Below, piece after piece: positions 7,342 to 12,821 of a stretch of 15,886 nucleotides of DNA. The DNA is taken from positions 1 through 15,886 of the forward strand of contig UQYH01000052.1 in NCBI GenBank assembly GCA_900545185.1, given 5' to 3'. The stretch is from an uncultured Eubacteriales bacterium. GTDB lineage: Bacteria > Bacillota > Clostridia > UBA1381 > UBA9506. A program made the translations under genes and the position numbers. The notes under the pieces were generated by a model. It was not told where the DNA came from, searched no databases, and saw only the letters and a list, made by a program, of their open reading frames with translations. Within the stretch, counting starts at the first letter, position 1. Every line of letters starts with the position of its first letter.

Positions 7342-7992
7342 ATGATGAAAACTTCAAGAAAGGACGTTCCGATTGTTGTTGTAAAGCGCCTGCCGCGGTA
7401 TTACCGTTATCTGGGGGAACTTTTGCGGCAAGGCGTAAAGCGAATTTCATCAGGCGAGTTAAGTGAAAAAATGGGCGTAACTGCTTCGCAAATCCGGCAG
7501 GATTTTAACTGCTTCGGCGGATTTGGCCAGCAAGGTTACGGATATAATATTGAAAGACTGTATAAAGAGATTGCCGATATTTTAGGCTTAACACACGGCT
7601 ATAAAACAATTATAGTCGGTGCGGGGCATTTGGGTCATGCTTTGGCGAACCATTCAAACTTTGCAAAACGTGGTTTTGAACTGGTCGGGATTTTTGATAA
7701 AAGCCCCGATTTAACAGGCGTGCTGATCCGCGACTTGCCGGTTCGCCCCATGGAAGAGCTGGAGGCGTTTTGCACGGAAAACCGTGTGGATATCGCTATT
7801 TTGGCATTGCCGAAATCTGCGATCGAAATGGTTGTGCCGCGCTTGGTTAAGCTTAAAATTAAGGGCCTTTGGAACTTCTCGTATACGGATATTGCCGTTC
7901 CCGAAGATGTAGCGGTTGAAAATGTGCACTTAAGCGACAGCCTTATGACCTTGTCGTATAAGATTACGCAAGCACAAGATACAGAAAAATAA
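7342..7992 (+). CDS. rex: Rex redox-sensing transcriptional repressor
   Basis: Rex is a homodimeric repressor that senses the NADH/NAD+ ratio. NADH binding releases it from DNA, which turns on fermentative and reductive genes. The 216-residue length is typical. An N-terminal winged helix spans about 10-80, including SEKMGVTASQIRQDF and the signature CFGGFGQQGYGY (57-68). The Rossmann domain carries GAGHLG (93-98) and IFDKSP (117-122). Two adjacent ATGs (7342 and 7345) are possible starts behind AAGGA (7331-7335). It lies 24 nt after icd and so is probably cotranscribed with the aconitase and isocitrate dehydrogenase genes. That ties a redox sensor to an NAD(P)H-producing pathway. Confidence 0.96.
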   Translation: MMKTSRKDVPIVVVKRLPRYYRYLGELLRQGVKRISSGELSEKMGVTASQIRQDFNCFGGFGQQGYGYNIERLYKEIADILGLTHGYKTIIVGAGHLGHALANHSNFAKRGFELVGIFDKSPDLTGVLIRDLPVRPMEELEAFCTENRVDIAILALPKSAIEMVVPRLVKLKIKGLWNFSYTDIAVPEDVAVENVHLSDSLMTLSYKITQAQDTEK

Positions 7993-8002
7993 CAAGCATA
8001 AC

Positions 8003-8024
8003 AGGGGATGATACCGTCCCCTTT
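8003..8024 (+). terminator. Possible rex operon terminator
   Basis: AGGGGA (8003-8008) pairs with TCCCCT (8017-8022). Two more pairs (TG with CG) lie inside, and the loop is ATAC. The tail is short (TTTAT), so termination may be partial and some transcripts could run into the tRNA starting at 8029. Confidence 0.5.
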
Positions 8025-8028
8025 ATAT

Positions 8029-8103
8029 GCGCCTGTAGCTCAGTGGATAGAGCACCGGCCTCCGGAGCCGGGAGCGTAGGTTCGACTCCTATCAGGCGTA
8101 CCA
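8029..8103 (+). tRNA. tRNA-Arg (anticodon CCG)
   Basis: A full cloverleaf can be drawn. Acceptor 8029-8035 pairs with 8093-8099, the D-arm is GCTC/GAGC (8038-8053), and the anticodon stem CCGGC/GCCGG (8055-8071) has loop CTCCGGA. The T-arm has loop TTCGACT (8081-8087). The anticodon CCG (8062-8064) reads CGG. The discriminator is A8100 and CCA is encoded (8101-8103). The first acceptor pair is G8029-T8099, a terminal G-U wobble rather than G-C. This is the kind of change that could arise if an integration event replaced the 3' end, but it may simply be native. Confidence 0.93.
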
Positions 8104-8109
8104 GAAAAA

Positions 8110-8142
8110 GCGGTCAAAATAGATGCAATCTGTTTTGACCGC
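8110..8142. repeat. Long dyad just past the tRNA
   Basis: GCGGTCAAAA (8110-8119) pairs with TTTTGACCGC (8133-8142), and the dyad continues inward as T-G, then AGAT with ATCT around loop GCA. This gives 15 consecutive pairs closed by 3 nt. Its 3' arm shares bases 8139-8142 with the terminator hairpin, so the two cannot form together. It could be a tRNA 3' trailer structure or an attachment site with inverted recombinase-binding arms. Confidence 0.7.
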
Positions 8143-8159
8143 ATTCTTATGCGGTTTTT
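8139..8159 (+). terminator. Intrinsic terminator after tRNA-Arg
   Basis: CCGCAT (8139-8144) pairs with ATGCGG (8149-8154) around TCTT and is followed by five T residues (8155-8159). It lies 36 nt past the tRNA CCA, the expected place for the tRNA transcript to end. Confidence 0.75.
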
Positions 8160-8212
8160 GAGCATTTTTGAAAAATTCGATTTGACTAAAAAACAGTAGA
8201 TGCACTATAGCG

Positions 8213-8240
8213 TTTGACCGGACTTGAACCGGGGACACCG
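8213..8240 (-). pseudogene. tRNA T-arm-like remnant on the minus strand
   Basis: Read on the minus strand, 8220-8235 gives CCCCGGTTCAAGTCCG, with CCGG on both sides of a canonical T-loop TTCAAGT (four of five stem pairs). The preceding bases (CGGTGTC) could be the end of an anticodon stem plus variable region. No complete cloverleaf, acceptor stem or anticodon arm is present. It looks like the 3' part of a tRNA left by an integration event, but a chance match is possible. Confidence 0.4.
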
Positions 8241-8306
8241 TAAAAATCAAATATAAAATCAATTCAAAAAACGCTAATGTACAAAACAGATGCAATGTAT
8301 AACATA

Positions 8307-8321
8307 ATGGTTTTGAACCAT
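8307..8321. promoter_or_regulatory. Small dyad, possible operator
   Basis: ATGGTT (8307-8312) and AACCAT (8316-8321) form a perfect 6-bp inverted repeat around TTG. It lies about 90 bp upstream of the first accessory gene, where a promoter would be expected, so it might be a repressor site. No clear -35/-10 pair with good spacing was found here, so this is tentative. Confidence 0.3.
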
Positions 8322-8345
8322 AACACAACTTAATATGGATAAATT

Positions 8346-8384
8346 AAGACGATAGTTTCTAAATAGAGATTATCGTCTTTTTTT
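8346..8384 (+). terminator. Terminator-like hairpin in the leader of the first accessory gene
   Basis: AAGACGATA (8346-8354) pairs with TATCGTCTT (8371-8379). TCT/AGA pairs lie inside the loop, and seven T residues follow (8378-8384). Only 15 nt separate the T-run from the AAAGGA ribosome site of the next gene. No promoter fits in between, so transcripts of that gene must pass through this hairpin. It may be an attenuator or a 5' stabilising structure, or it may insulate the element from upstream transcription. Confidence 0.75.
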
Positions 8385-8413
8385 GTATTTCCAAAAATGA
8401 AAGGATGAAAAAA

Positions 8414-8737
8414 ATGAATGAGAAAAAATTTTTACAGCAGATGTACGGCAAACTTGAAAACCAATTAGAACAGGAGGTGAAACTTGCAGATGACAGCATT
8501 GAGATTTCAGAGGGCGATAAAGCTATTTTCAAAATTGACAGTAAAGGCGATGTGCTTTATTCGGCGGACAAGCAATTCTCAAATATCGTTAACAAGCTTC
8601 ATGGCAAAATAGAGAATGATGTACGCAACACAAAAGAGTTTCTTAAAGTGATGGATAACAGTCCGGAATTAACGGCGGTTGACCTTAATGCACCGTACAA
8701 AAAACTGATAGAGTACTCCGGCAGTGGAAATGTATAA
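8414..8737 (+). CDS. Hypothetical protein, first gene of the accessory region
   Basis: I do not recognise this 107-residue protein. I use ATG 8414 because AAAGGA (8399-8404) is 9 nt upstream; the in-frame ATG at 8405 would sit directly on the ribosome site. It is soluble, acidic to neutral, and looks mixed: a charged N-terminal helix (1-25), a short beta-rich stretch (28-50, SIEISEGDKAIFKIDSKGDV) and a helical part (52-82). There is no signal peptide or membrane segment. It overlaps the next gene by 8 nt, so the two are probably cotranslated. Its place ahead of the mobilization genes suggests an element-maintenance role, but nothing in the sequence specifies one. Confidence 0.75.
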   Translation: MNEKKFLQQMYGKLENQLEQEVKLADDSIEISEGDKAIFKIDSKGDVLYSADKQFSNIVNKLHGKIENDVRNTKEFLKVMDNSPELTAVDLNAPYKKLIEYSGSGNV

Positions 8738-8999
8738 CGGGAAGCTGCTTGGGGTTGCAAAATGTCTGCTCACAGAAAATTTGAATGCGGAGGAACTTGA
8801 CAATCTTAAAGAATACTGCGTCGGACAATTTTCGGACGGTTGGGGTGAGGGCTTTGAACAGCGCGAAATATCAACCTCGGACGGGAATATATATGTTCAT
8901 TTCTGGGAGTATTCAAATACATATTACATCAAAACCGAGGAAGAACTGAAACAAGATTTTGAGCAGGGACAGGGTATGCAACCAATGCAGGGGATGTAG
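8730..8999 (+). CDS. Small acidic protein with SDGWGEGFEQ motif (DUF6329-like?)
   Basis: An 89-residue protein starting at ATG 8730; an in-frame GTG lies at 8724. It overlaps the previous gene by 8 nt. The core SDGWGEGFEQREI (35-47), followed by a beta-like IYVHFWEYSNTYYI (54-67), resembles small proteins repeatedly found in gut Firmicutes mobile elements. From memory I would place it near DUF6329, but I cannot verify this. The tail (77-89) is a Q/G/M-rich low-complexity stretch (EQGQGMQPMQGM). No membrane segment or catalytic motif is evident. Function is unknown; the neighbours make an element-encoded accessory role likely. Confidence 0.7.
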   Translation: MYNGKLLGVAKCLLTENLNAEELDNLKEYCVGQFSDGWGEGFEQREISTSDGNIYVHFWEYSNTYYIKTEEELKQDFEQGQGMQPMQGM

Positions 9000-9047
9000 A
9001 AAATTTAATTTTCAGTTATGGATAATTAAACGAGAGAGGGTGAAACT

Positions 9048-9692
9048 TTGAGATCGTTGAATGAAATGTTTAGCATGGAAGAGGTCGACTTGATGGCAGC
9101 TTATGAAAAGGCTTTCGATGTTCCGCAGGCTGAACGGATAACCGATTGGTGGGGCGACTTGGCTGTGTACGAGTTCAAACTTAATGTAAAACCGGAGCAG
9201 GCGGAGGAGAGATTAAAAAAATCACTTACCGCAATAAATATGAGCAGAGAAGAGTATGCCAAAAATCCGTATGCCACGCAAAAGGCACTGGCAGAAAAAA
9301 TGCTTGAAAACACAAATCCCAAATTTGATTTGGTGGTTATATTTGATAAGCCTGTACTGTTCACCTGTGAGAGACTCAACAGAAACATTCCGATAGAGGG
9401 TGTATACTATTATGATATTCGCCACGATGATGAATGCAGGGGTGATATGGCACAGCTTAAAGACAGAGTTATGGTTAATCATTGGGGAACTGTTATCAGC
9501 AAAGAAAGGTTTGAGCCGAGAGAAGTAGGAGGCAAAATATTCACAACGGCAGAGGGCATTGATATGGACGAGGGAGATTATAATTACCTCGGCGAAACGC
9601 TTTCCGTCAGTGAATATCTTGAAAAATATGACGAACTCGTCAGAGAATACTGTGAGCCGAAAAAGGAAAATAATTTGGAAATGGGGATGTGA
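9048..9692 (+). CDS. LPD28-like domain protein
   Basis: A 214-residue soluble protein. The TTG start at 9048 is backed by GAGGGTGA (9035-9042); the next in-frame ATG (9066) lacks a good ribosome site. Residues 1-90 are helical and charged. Residues about 95-192 contain VVIFDKPVLFTCERLNR, GVYYYDIRHDDECRGD and VMVNHWGTVIS, then LGETLSVSEYL. This pattern matches what is called large polyvalent protein-associated domain 28 (LPD28), which occurs alone or fused in large proteins of mobile elements and phages. The domain's biochemical role is not known to me. The N-terminal half is additional to the domain and unassigned. It is 48 nt after the previous gene and 5 nt before the next. Confidence 0.75.
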   Translation: MRSLNEMFSMEEVDLMAAYEKAFDVPQAERITDWWGDLAVYEFKLNVKPEQAEERLKKSLTAINMSREEYAKNPYATQKALAEKMLENTNPKFDLVVIFDKPVLFTCERLNRNIPIEGVYYYDIRHDDECRGDMAQLKDRVMVNHWGTVISKERFEPREVGGKIFTTAEGIDMDEGDYNYLGETLSVSEYLEKYDELVREYCEPKKENNLEMGM

Positions 9693-9697
9693 TTTCT

Positions 9698-9901
9698 TTG
9701 AAAATTGAAAAAATCAGCATAGGTTTTGACGCAGAAAAATTAAAATCCGTCAAGTTTTTTATGCCGAAAGACAGCCCGTCTCTTGAAGAACAGCTGACAG
9801 AACAGATAGAAAAAATATATCAAAAGGTAGTGCCACAGCCTGCACGGTTATACATTGAGGAGGTTATGAAGGATAATCCGAAACAGGGCAAAAAGGCATA
9901 A
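9698..9901 (+). CDS. DUF6103-like small protein
   Basis: I place the start at TTG 9698, 10 nt after GGGGA (9683-9687), giving 67 residues; an in-frame GTG at 9689 would leave no spacing. The sequence reads KISIGFDAEKLKSVKFFMPKDSPSLEEQL, then IEKIYQKVVPQPARLYIEEV. That pattern (strand, helix, SLEEQL helix, VP-x-x-x-R turn) is the one I associate with DUF6103, a short family common next to mobilization genes. The strand-helix-helix layout resembles a ribbon-helix-helix DNA-binding fold, so a DNA-binding role is a reasonable guess. It ends 32 nt before a strong hairpin and 203 nt before the relaxosome gene, so it is the last gene of the small-protein cluster. Confidence 0.68.
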   Translation: MKIEKISIGFDAEKLKSVKFFMPKDSPSLEEQLTEQIEKIYQKVVPQPARLYIEEVMKDNPKQGKKA

Positions 9902-9933
9902 AACAGAGCCGAAATATTTTTAAGCAGGAAAAA

Positions 9934-10104
9934 GCTTGGTGCGTTTTATCACGCACCAAGCCTCAAACACCGACCGGCAGTGCCGTTCGGGAGGGTGCGG
10001 TTTGAAAATTTTGGTGCGGTTTTGGGTGCGGTATGCCTGATTTACAAAGAGTAATGCGGACTGTGTGAGGTCATATCACAGGTGCGGAAGGGAGTGAGGC
10101 AAAT
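9934..10104. other. Candidate origin of transfer (oriT) region
   Basis: This gene-free segment directly precedes the relaxosome and relaxase genes, where oriT usually lies. It has an 11-bp perfect hairpin (GCTTGGTGCGT 9934-9944 with ACGCACCAAGC 9951-9961, loop TTTATC). It also has three direct copies of GGTGCGGT (9994-10001, 10013-10020, 10025-10032), a fourth partial copy (10081-10087), and a small hairpin TGTGA/TCACA (10064-10068, 10076-10080). The hairpin stem itself contains GGTGCG, the repeat core. No T-run follows the hairpin, so it is not a normal terminator. The nick site cannot be named from sequence alone. Confidence 0.55.
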
Positions 10105-10497
10105 ATGAGCAAGCAACACATCAGTTTTTGGATAAAAAACTCAAACCTGAAAGAATGCGAAATCAATATGAAAAGCATAGGGTGTAACAGCCGCAGCGAC
10201 TACATTGACAAGGCGGTTGAGTTCTATAACGGATACATTCATAACAAAAATAACGAGGACTATGTCAATAAAAATGTTGTGAATACTGTTCAGGCTTTGC
10301 TTGACAGCTTTGAGAAAAGAATGGCTCGGCAGATGTTCAAACAGTCGGTTGAAATATCAAAAATATTCTGGCTGATAGTCAAAGAAATGGAGATTGAACC
10401 GGAGGATGCGGACACACTTCACGCAAGCTGCGTTGACGAAGTTAAAAAGATAAATGGAGCGATAAAATTTCCGTATAAGCAAAAGGACGATGAATAA
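10105..10497 (+). CDS. Ribbon-helix-helix relaxosome accessory protein (MobC-like role)
   Basis: A 130-residue protein. Residues 4-42 (HISFWI strand, then two helices ending at NSRSDYIDKAVEFYNGYI) have the ribbon-helix-helix pattern of relaxosome accessory proteins. Such proteins bind oriT and help the relaxase open the DNA. The rest (55-115) is helical and may mediate dimer or relaxase contacts; the stretch ISKIFWLIVKEM is hydrophobic but too short and broken for a membrane span. GTGAGG (10094-10099) is 5 nt before the ATG. Its stop shares one base with the relaxase start (TAATG), so the two are translationally coupled. Family name is uncertain; the role comes from fold and position. Confidence 0.72.
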   Translation: MSKQHISFWIKNSNLKECEINMKSIGCNSRSDYIDKAVEFYNGYIHNKNNEDYVNKNVVNTVQALLDSFEKRMARQMFKQSVEISKIFWLIVKEMEIEPEDADTLHASCVDEVKKINGAIKFPYKQKDDE

Positions 10498-11894
10498 TGC
10501 CGAAAATAATCGTGAAGATAAAGCACATTAAAGCGTCAAAAAAGGTCGGCGGTTTGATAGATTATGTTGCAAAAAGAGAAGGCGTTGATAAAACAGTAAA
10601 CGAGCAAATATCAGTCGGCAAACCGACTGAAAAACAGCTTAAATTTATTGATAAAATGCTTTCGGAATGTCCCGATGTGAAAAAATCTTTTGAGTATGAG
10701 GACTATATTGAAAATCCCACAAAACAAAATGCGTCGGCTTTGATTACAACGATAGCGGAAAATAATCCCGACGCACTTGGAAACAAGGAAACATACATAA
10801 ACTATATTGCGACCAGACCGCGCGTTGAAAAGCTGTCCTCACACGGACTGTTCGGGAGCGAGGAAAATGTAAATCTATCGGAAGTAAAAAGAGAAATTGA
10901 GAATATAAACGGCGTCGTTTGGACTCCGATAATATCGTTAAAAAGAGAAGATGCCGAAAGGCTCGGATATGATAATGCCGATATGTGGCGGAGCCTTATC
11001 CGCTCAAAACAGATGGAACTTGCCGAGATATTTGACATTCCTTTTGATGAGTTTAAGTGGTACGGCGCATTTCATAATGAGGCAGGGCATCCGCACATTC
11101 ATATGGTGGTGTATGCGACAGGCGATACCAAAGGCTATATAACCGAAAGGGATATTGAAAAGGTCAAGTCTGTATTTGCAAACGAAATATTCAAAAACGA
11201 AATGTACGAGCTTTATGATGACAAAACGAAGGCAAGAGAAAAGCTGGCAGAGGAAACAAGGGCAAAAATAAAAGCACTGGCGGACAGTATACGAGAAAAA
11301 GATTACTCGCAGTCTGAATTGTGTGAGATGCTTGTTAATCTCTCGGTCAACTTGAAAACCTGCAACGGAAAAAAGGTGTACGGTTATCTGCCGCCGAAGG
11401 TAAAAAAAGAAGTTGATGGAATTCTGAAAATCATTTCAAAGGACAAAGATGTGCAGAGGCTGTATAACGAATGGTGTATATTGCAGCGGAAAATATACGG
11501 AATTTATACGGATAAAGATGTTGAGTTTGCTCCGCTCTGGGAAAATAAAGAATTCAAAAAGTTGAAAAATGCGATTGTTTCGGAGGCTGAAAAGCTCGGA
11601 GACAGTCGCATTTTTATTGATGAAGAAACGGAAAACAAAGAACCGGAGAGTGACGAAAACGGTGAATACACAGAACCGGAAACCGATAATCCGAAAGCCG
11701 ATACGGACAGTCGGGTAAAAAATATAAATCCGAAAGTTATATCCTCTGCAGCAAATTTGTTTTGCAGACTTGCAAGTATCATTGAAAACGATACGGAAAG
11801 AAAAACGGAAGGATTTTATAAAACCATTGTTGACTCTAAGGAAAGAAAACATATCATCAGGAAAAAGCAGAGTCTCGGTATGAAAATGAGGTGA
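10497..11894 (+). CDS. MobP3-type relaxase
   Basis: A relaxase nicks one strand at oriT, stays bound to the 5' end and pilots it through the transfer channel. This 465-residue protein begins with the IVKIKHIKASKKVGGLIDYVAKREGV pattern seen in MobP3 relaxases (shown here: IDYVAKREGV, 21-30). Y23 is the likely nicking tyrosine. The metal-binding triad lies in AFHNEAGHPHIHMVVYAT (191-208), with H198, H200 and H202. YINYIATRPR (100-109), SSHGLFG (114-120) and LKREDAERLGY (148-158) are further family signatures. An acidic linker (375-405) separates the catalytic part from a basic C-terminus. The ribosome site AAAAGGA (10481-10487) lies inside the previous gene. Confidence 0.9.
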   Translation: MPKIIVKIKHIKASKKVGGLIDYVAKREGVDKTVNEQISVGKPTEKQLKFIDKMLSECPDVKKSFEYEDYIENPTKQNASALITTIAENNPDALGNKETYINYIATRPRVEKLSSHGLFGSEENVNLSEVKREIENINGVVWTPIISLKREDAERLGYDNADMWRSLIRSKQMELAEIFDIPFDEFKWYGAFHNEAGHPHIHMVVYATGDTKGYITERDIEKVKSVFANEIFKNEMYELYDDKTKAREKLAEETRAKIKALADSIREKDYSQSELCEMLVNLSVNLKTCNGKKVYGYLPPKVKKEVDGILKIISKDKDVQRLYNEWCILQRKIYGIYTDKDVEFAPLWENKEFKKLKNAIVSEAEKLGDSRIFIDEETENKEPESDENGEYTEPETDNPKADTDSRVKNINPKVISSAANLFCRLASIIENDTERKTEGFYKTIVDSKERKHIIRKKQSLGMKMR

Positions 11895-11901
11895 TTGTGT
11901 T

Positions 11902-12807
11902 TTGAAAAAGAAAAGATTTTCCGATGAGCAGCTCCAAAGGGCAAGCGGTATAGATATTGTGGCTATGCTGCAAGGACAGGGTGAGAAACTCAAAAAGCAG
12001 GGCAGAGTTTATCGGTGGATGAGATACGACAGTACCGTGATAGACAGAAACCGCTGGTACAGACACAGCCGTGAGATCGGCGGCGGTCCGATTCAGTTTA
12101 TGCAGCATTTTTACGGTATGGATTTTGTGGAGGCGGTGAAATATCTGCTTGACGGTGAGGAAGGCGCAGAGTTTGTTCAGACAAGCCGAAATCCCGAACC
12201 GAAGCTGCCGTTTACTCCTCCGAAACTGTCAAAGAATATGCACAGAACATTTGCGTATTTAATTAAGACAAGAAAAATTGATGCGGATATTGTTCAGCAT
12301 TTTGTCAATGAAAAGAAAATCCTTGAAACCGAAGAATATCACAATACTGCATTCTGCGGTTATGATGAAAAAGGCGAAATGAAACAAATGCACCTGCGAA
12401 GTACGCTGCCCGGAAACAGATTTTTTATGGATATAGACGGCAGCGATAAACAGTATTATTTCAGGCACATCGGGACAAACAGCGATGTCTATGTGTTTGA
12501 GGCGCCGATAGATATGCTCTCATACATAACAATGAATAAGGAAAATTGGCAGGAGAGCAGTTATGTGTGCCTCGGCGGTGTTGCAATAGACGCACTTAAA
12601 AATGTGCTGAGTACAAATGAGCAAATATCAAAGGTTTATATGTGTGTTGACAGAGATGATGCCGGGGATAAAACTGTTAAAAGAATAGGTGATGAGCTTA
12701 ATGAAATGGGCTACGAATGGGAGCGGATATTCCCTGAAAATAAAGACTGGAACGAAGATCTTACAGCAGGGAGTGAACAAACAGAAAATTTTGAATTGAC
12801 AATGTGA
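11902..12807 (+). CDS. DUF3991/TOPRIM primase-like protein
   Basis: A 301-residue protein of the plasmid primase-like type, likely to prime or otherwise support replication of the transferred strand. The start is TTG 11902, 7 nt after GAGGTGA (11888-11894). The N-terminal part (1-85) resembles the DnaG zinc-domain scaffold (VYRWMRYDSTVI, then GGGPIQFMQHFYGMDFVEAVKYLL) but lacks the usual zinc-binding cysteines. The TOPRIM domain carries VYVFEAPIDMLS (196-207, acidic E200) and VDRDDAG (249-255, D250 and D252). KDWNEDL (281-287) is a conserved end motif of these proteins. It sits between relaxase and coupling protein. Whether it synthesises primers is unproven; a nuclease-like or regulatory TOPRIM role is the alternative. 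Confidence 0.85.
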   Translation: MKKKRFSDEQLQRASGIDIVAMLQGQGEKLKKQGRVYRWMRYDSTVIDRNRWYRHSREIGGGPIQFMQHFYGMDFVEAVKYLLDGEEGAEFVQTSRNPEPKLPFTPPKLSKNMHRTFAYLIKTRKIDADIVQHFVNEKKILETEEYHNTAFCGYDEKGEMKQMHLRSTLPGNRFFMDIDGSDKQYYFRHIGTNSDVYVFEAPIDMLSYITMNKENWQESSYVCLGGVAIDALKNVLSTNEQISKVYMCVDRDDAGDKTVKRIGDELNEMGYEWERIFPENKDWNEDLTAGSEQTENFELTM

Positions 12808-12821
12808 AGGGAGATGACAGA

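Larger units (their letters stand above)
8121..8294 (+). repeat. Three imperfect direct copies of an AGATGCA motif
   Basis: AGATGCA occurs at 8121-8127, 8198-8204 and 8288-8294. Copies 1 and 3 share a wider match, CAAAA(T/C)AGATGCAAT(C/G)T. Copies 1 and 2 are each followed within about 15 nt by a TTTGACCG run. Copy 1 sits at the centre of the dyad at 8110-8142. Spacings of 77 and 90 bp suggest recombinase-binding sites or traces of repeated integration rather than chance. This is an inference from sequence only. Confidence 0.5.

Noticed and set aside
8092..8328. 78-codon minus-strand frame across the tRNA/element junction
   Set aside because: It lies over the tRNA 3' end, a terminator and repeats, is rich in Phe and Leu by composition only, and has no ribosome site.
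9048..9692. Anti-restriction (ArdA-like) or anti-CRISPR function for the small-gene block
   Set aside because: No ArdA, ArdC or known anti-CRISPR motif is visible in these proteins. The idea is kept only as a hypothesis to test.
9994..10032. CRISPR-like array from GGTGCGGT repeats
   Set aside because: Repeats are only 8 bp with spacers of 11 and 4 nt, and no cas genes are nearby. An oriT-type iteron arrangement fits better.
11436..12108. Long minus-strand frames over the relaxase 3' end and primase 5' end
   Set aside because: They are antisense to well-supported genes with relaxase and primase motifs and show only low-complexity Phe/Ser-rich translation.
12804..12821. Upstream GTG start for the coupling protein
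   Set aside because: It overlaps the primase stop and has no ribosome site. AAGGGAGA is placed for GTG 12822, which begins directly at the membrane segment.
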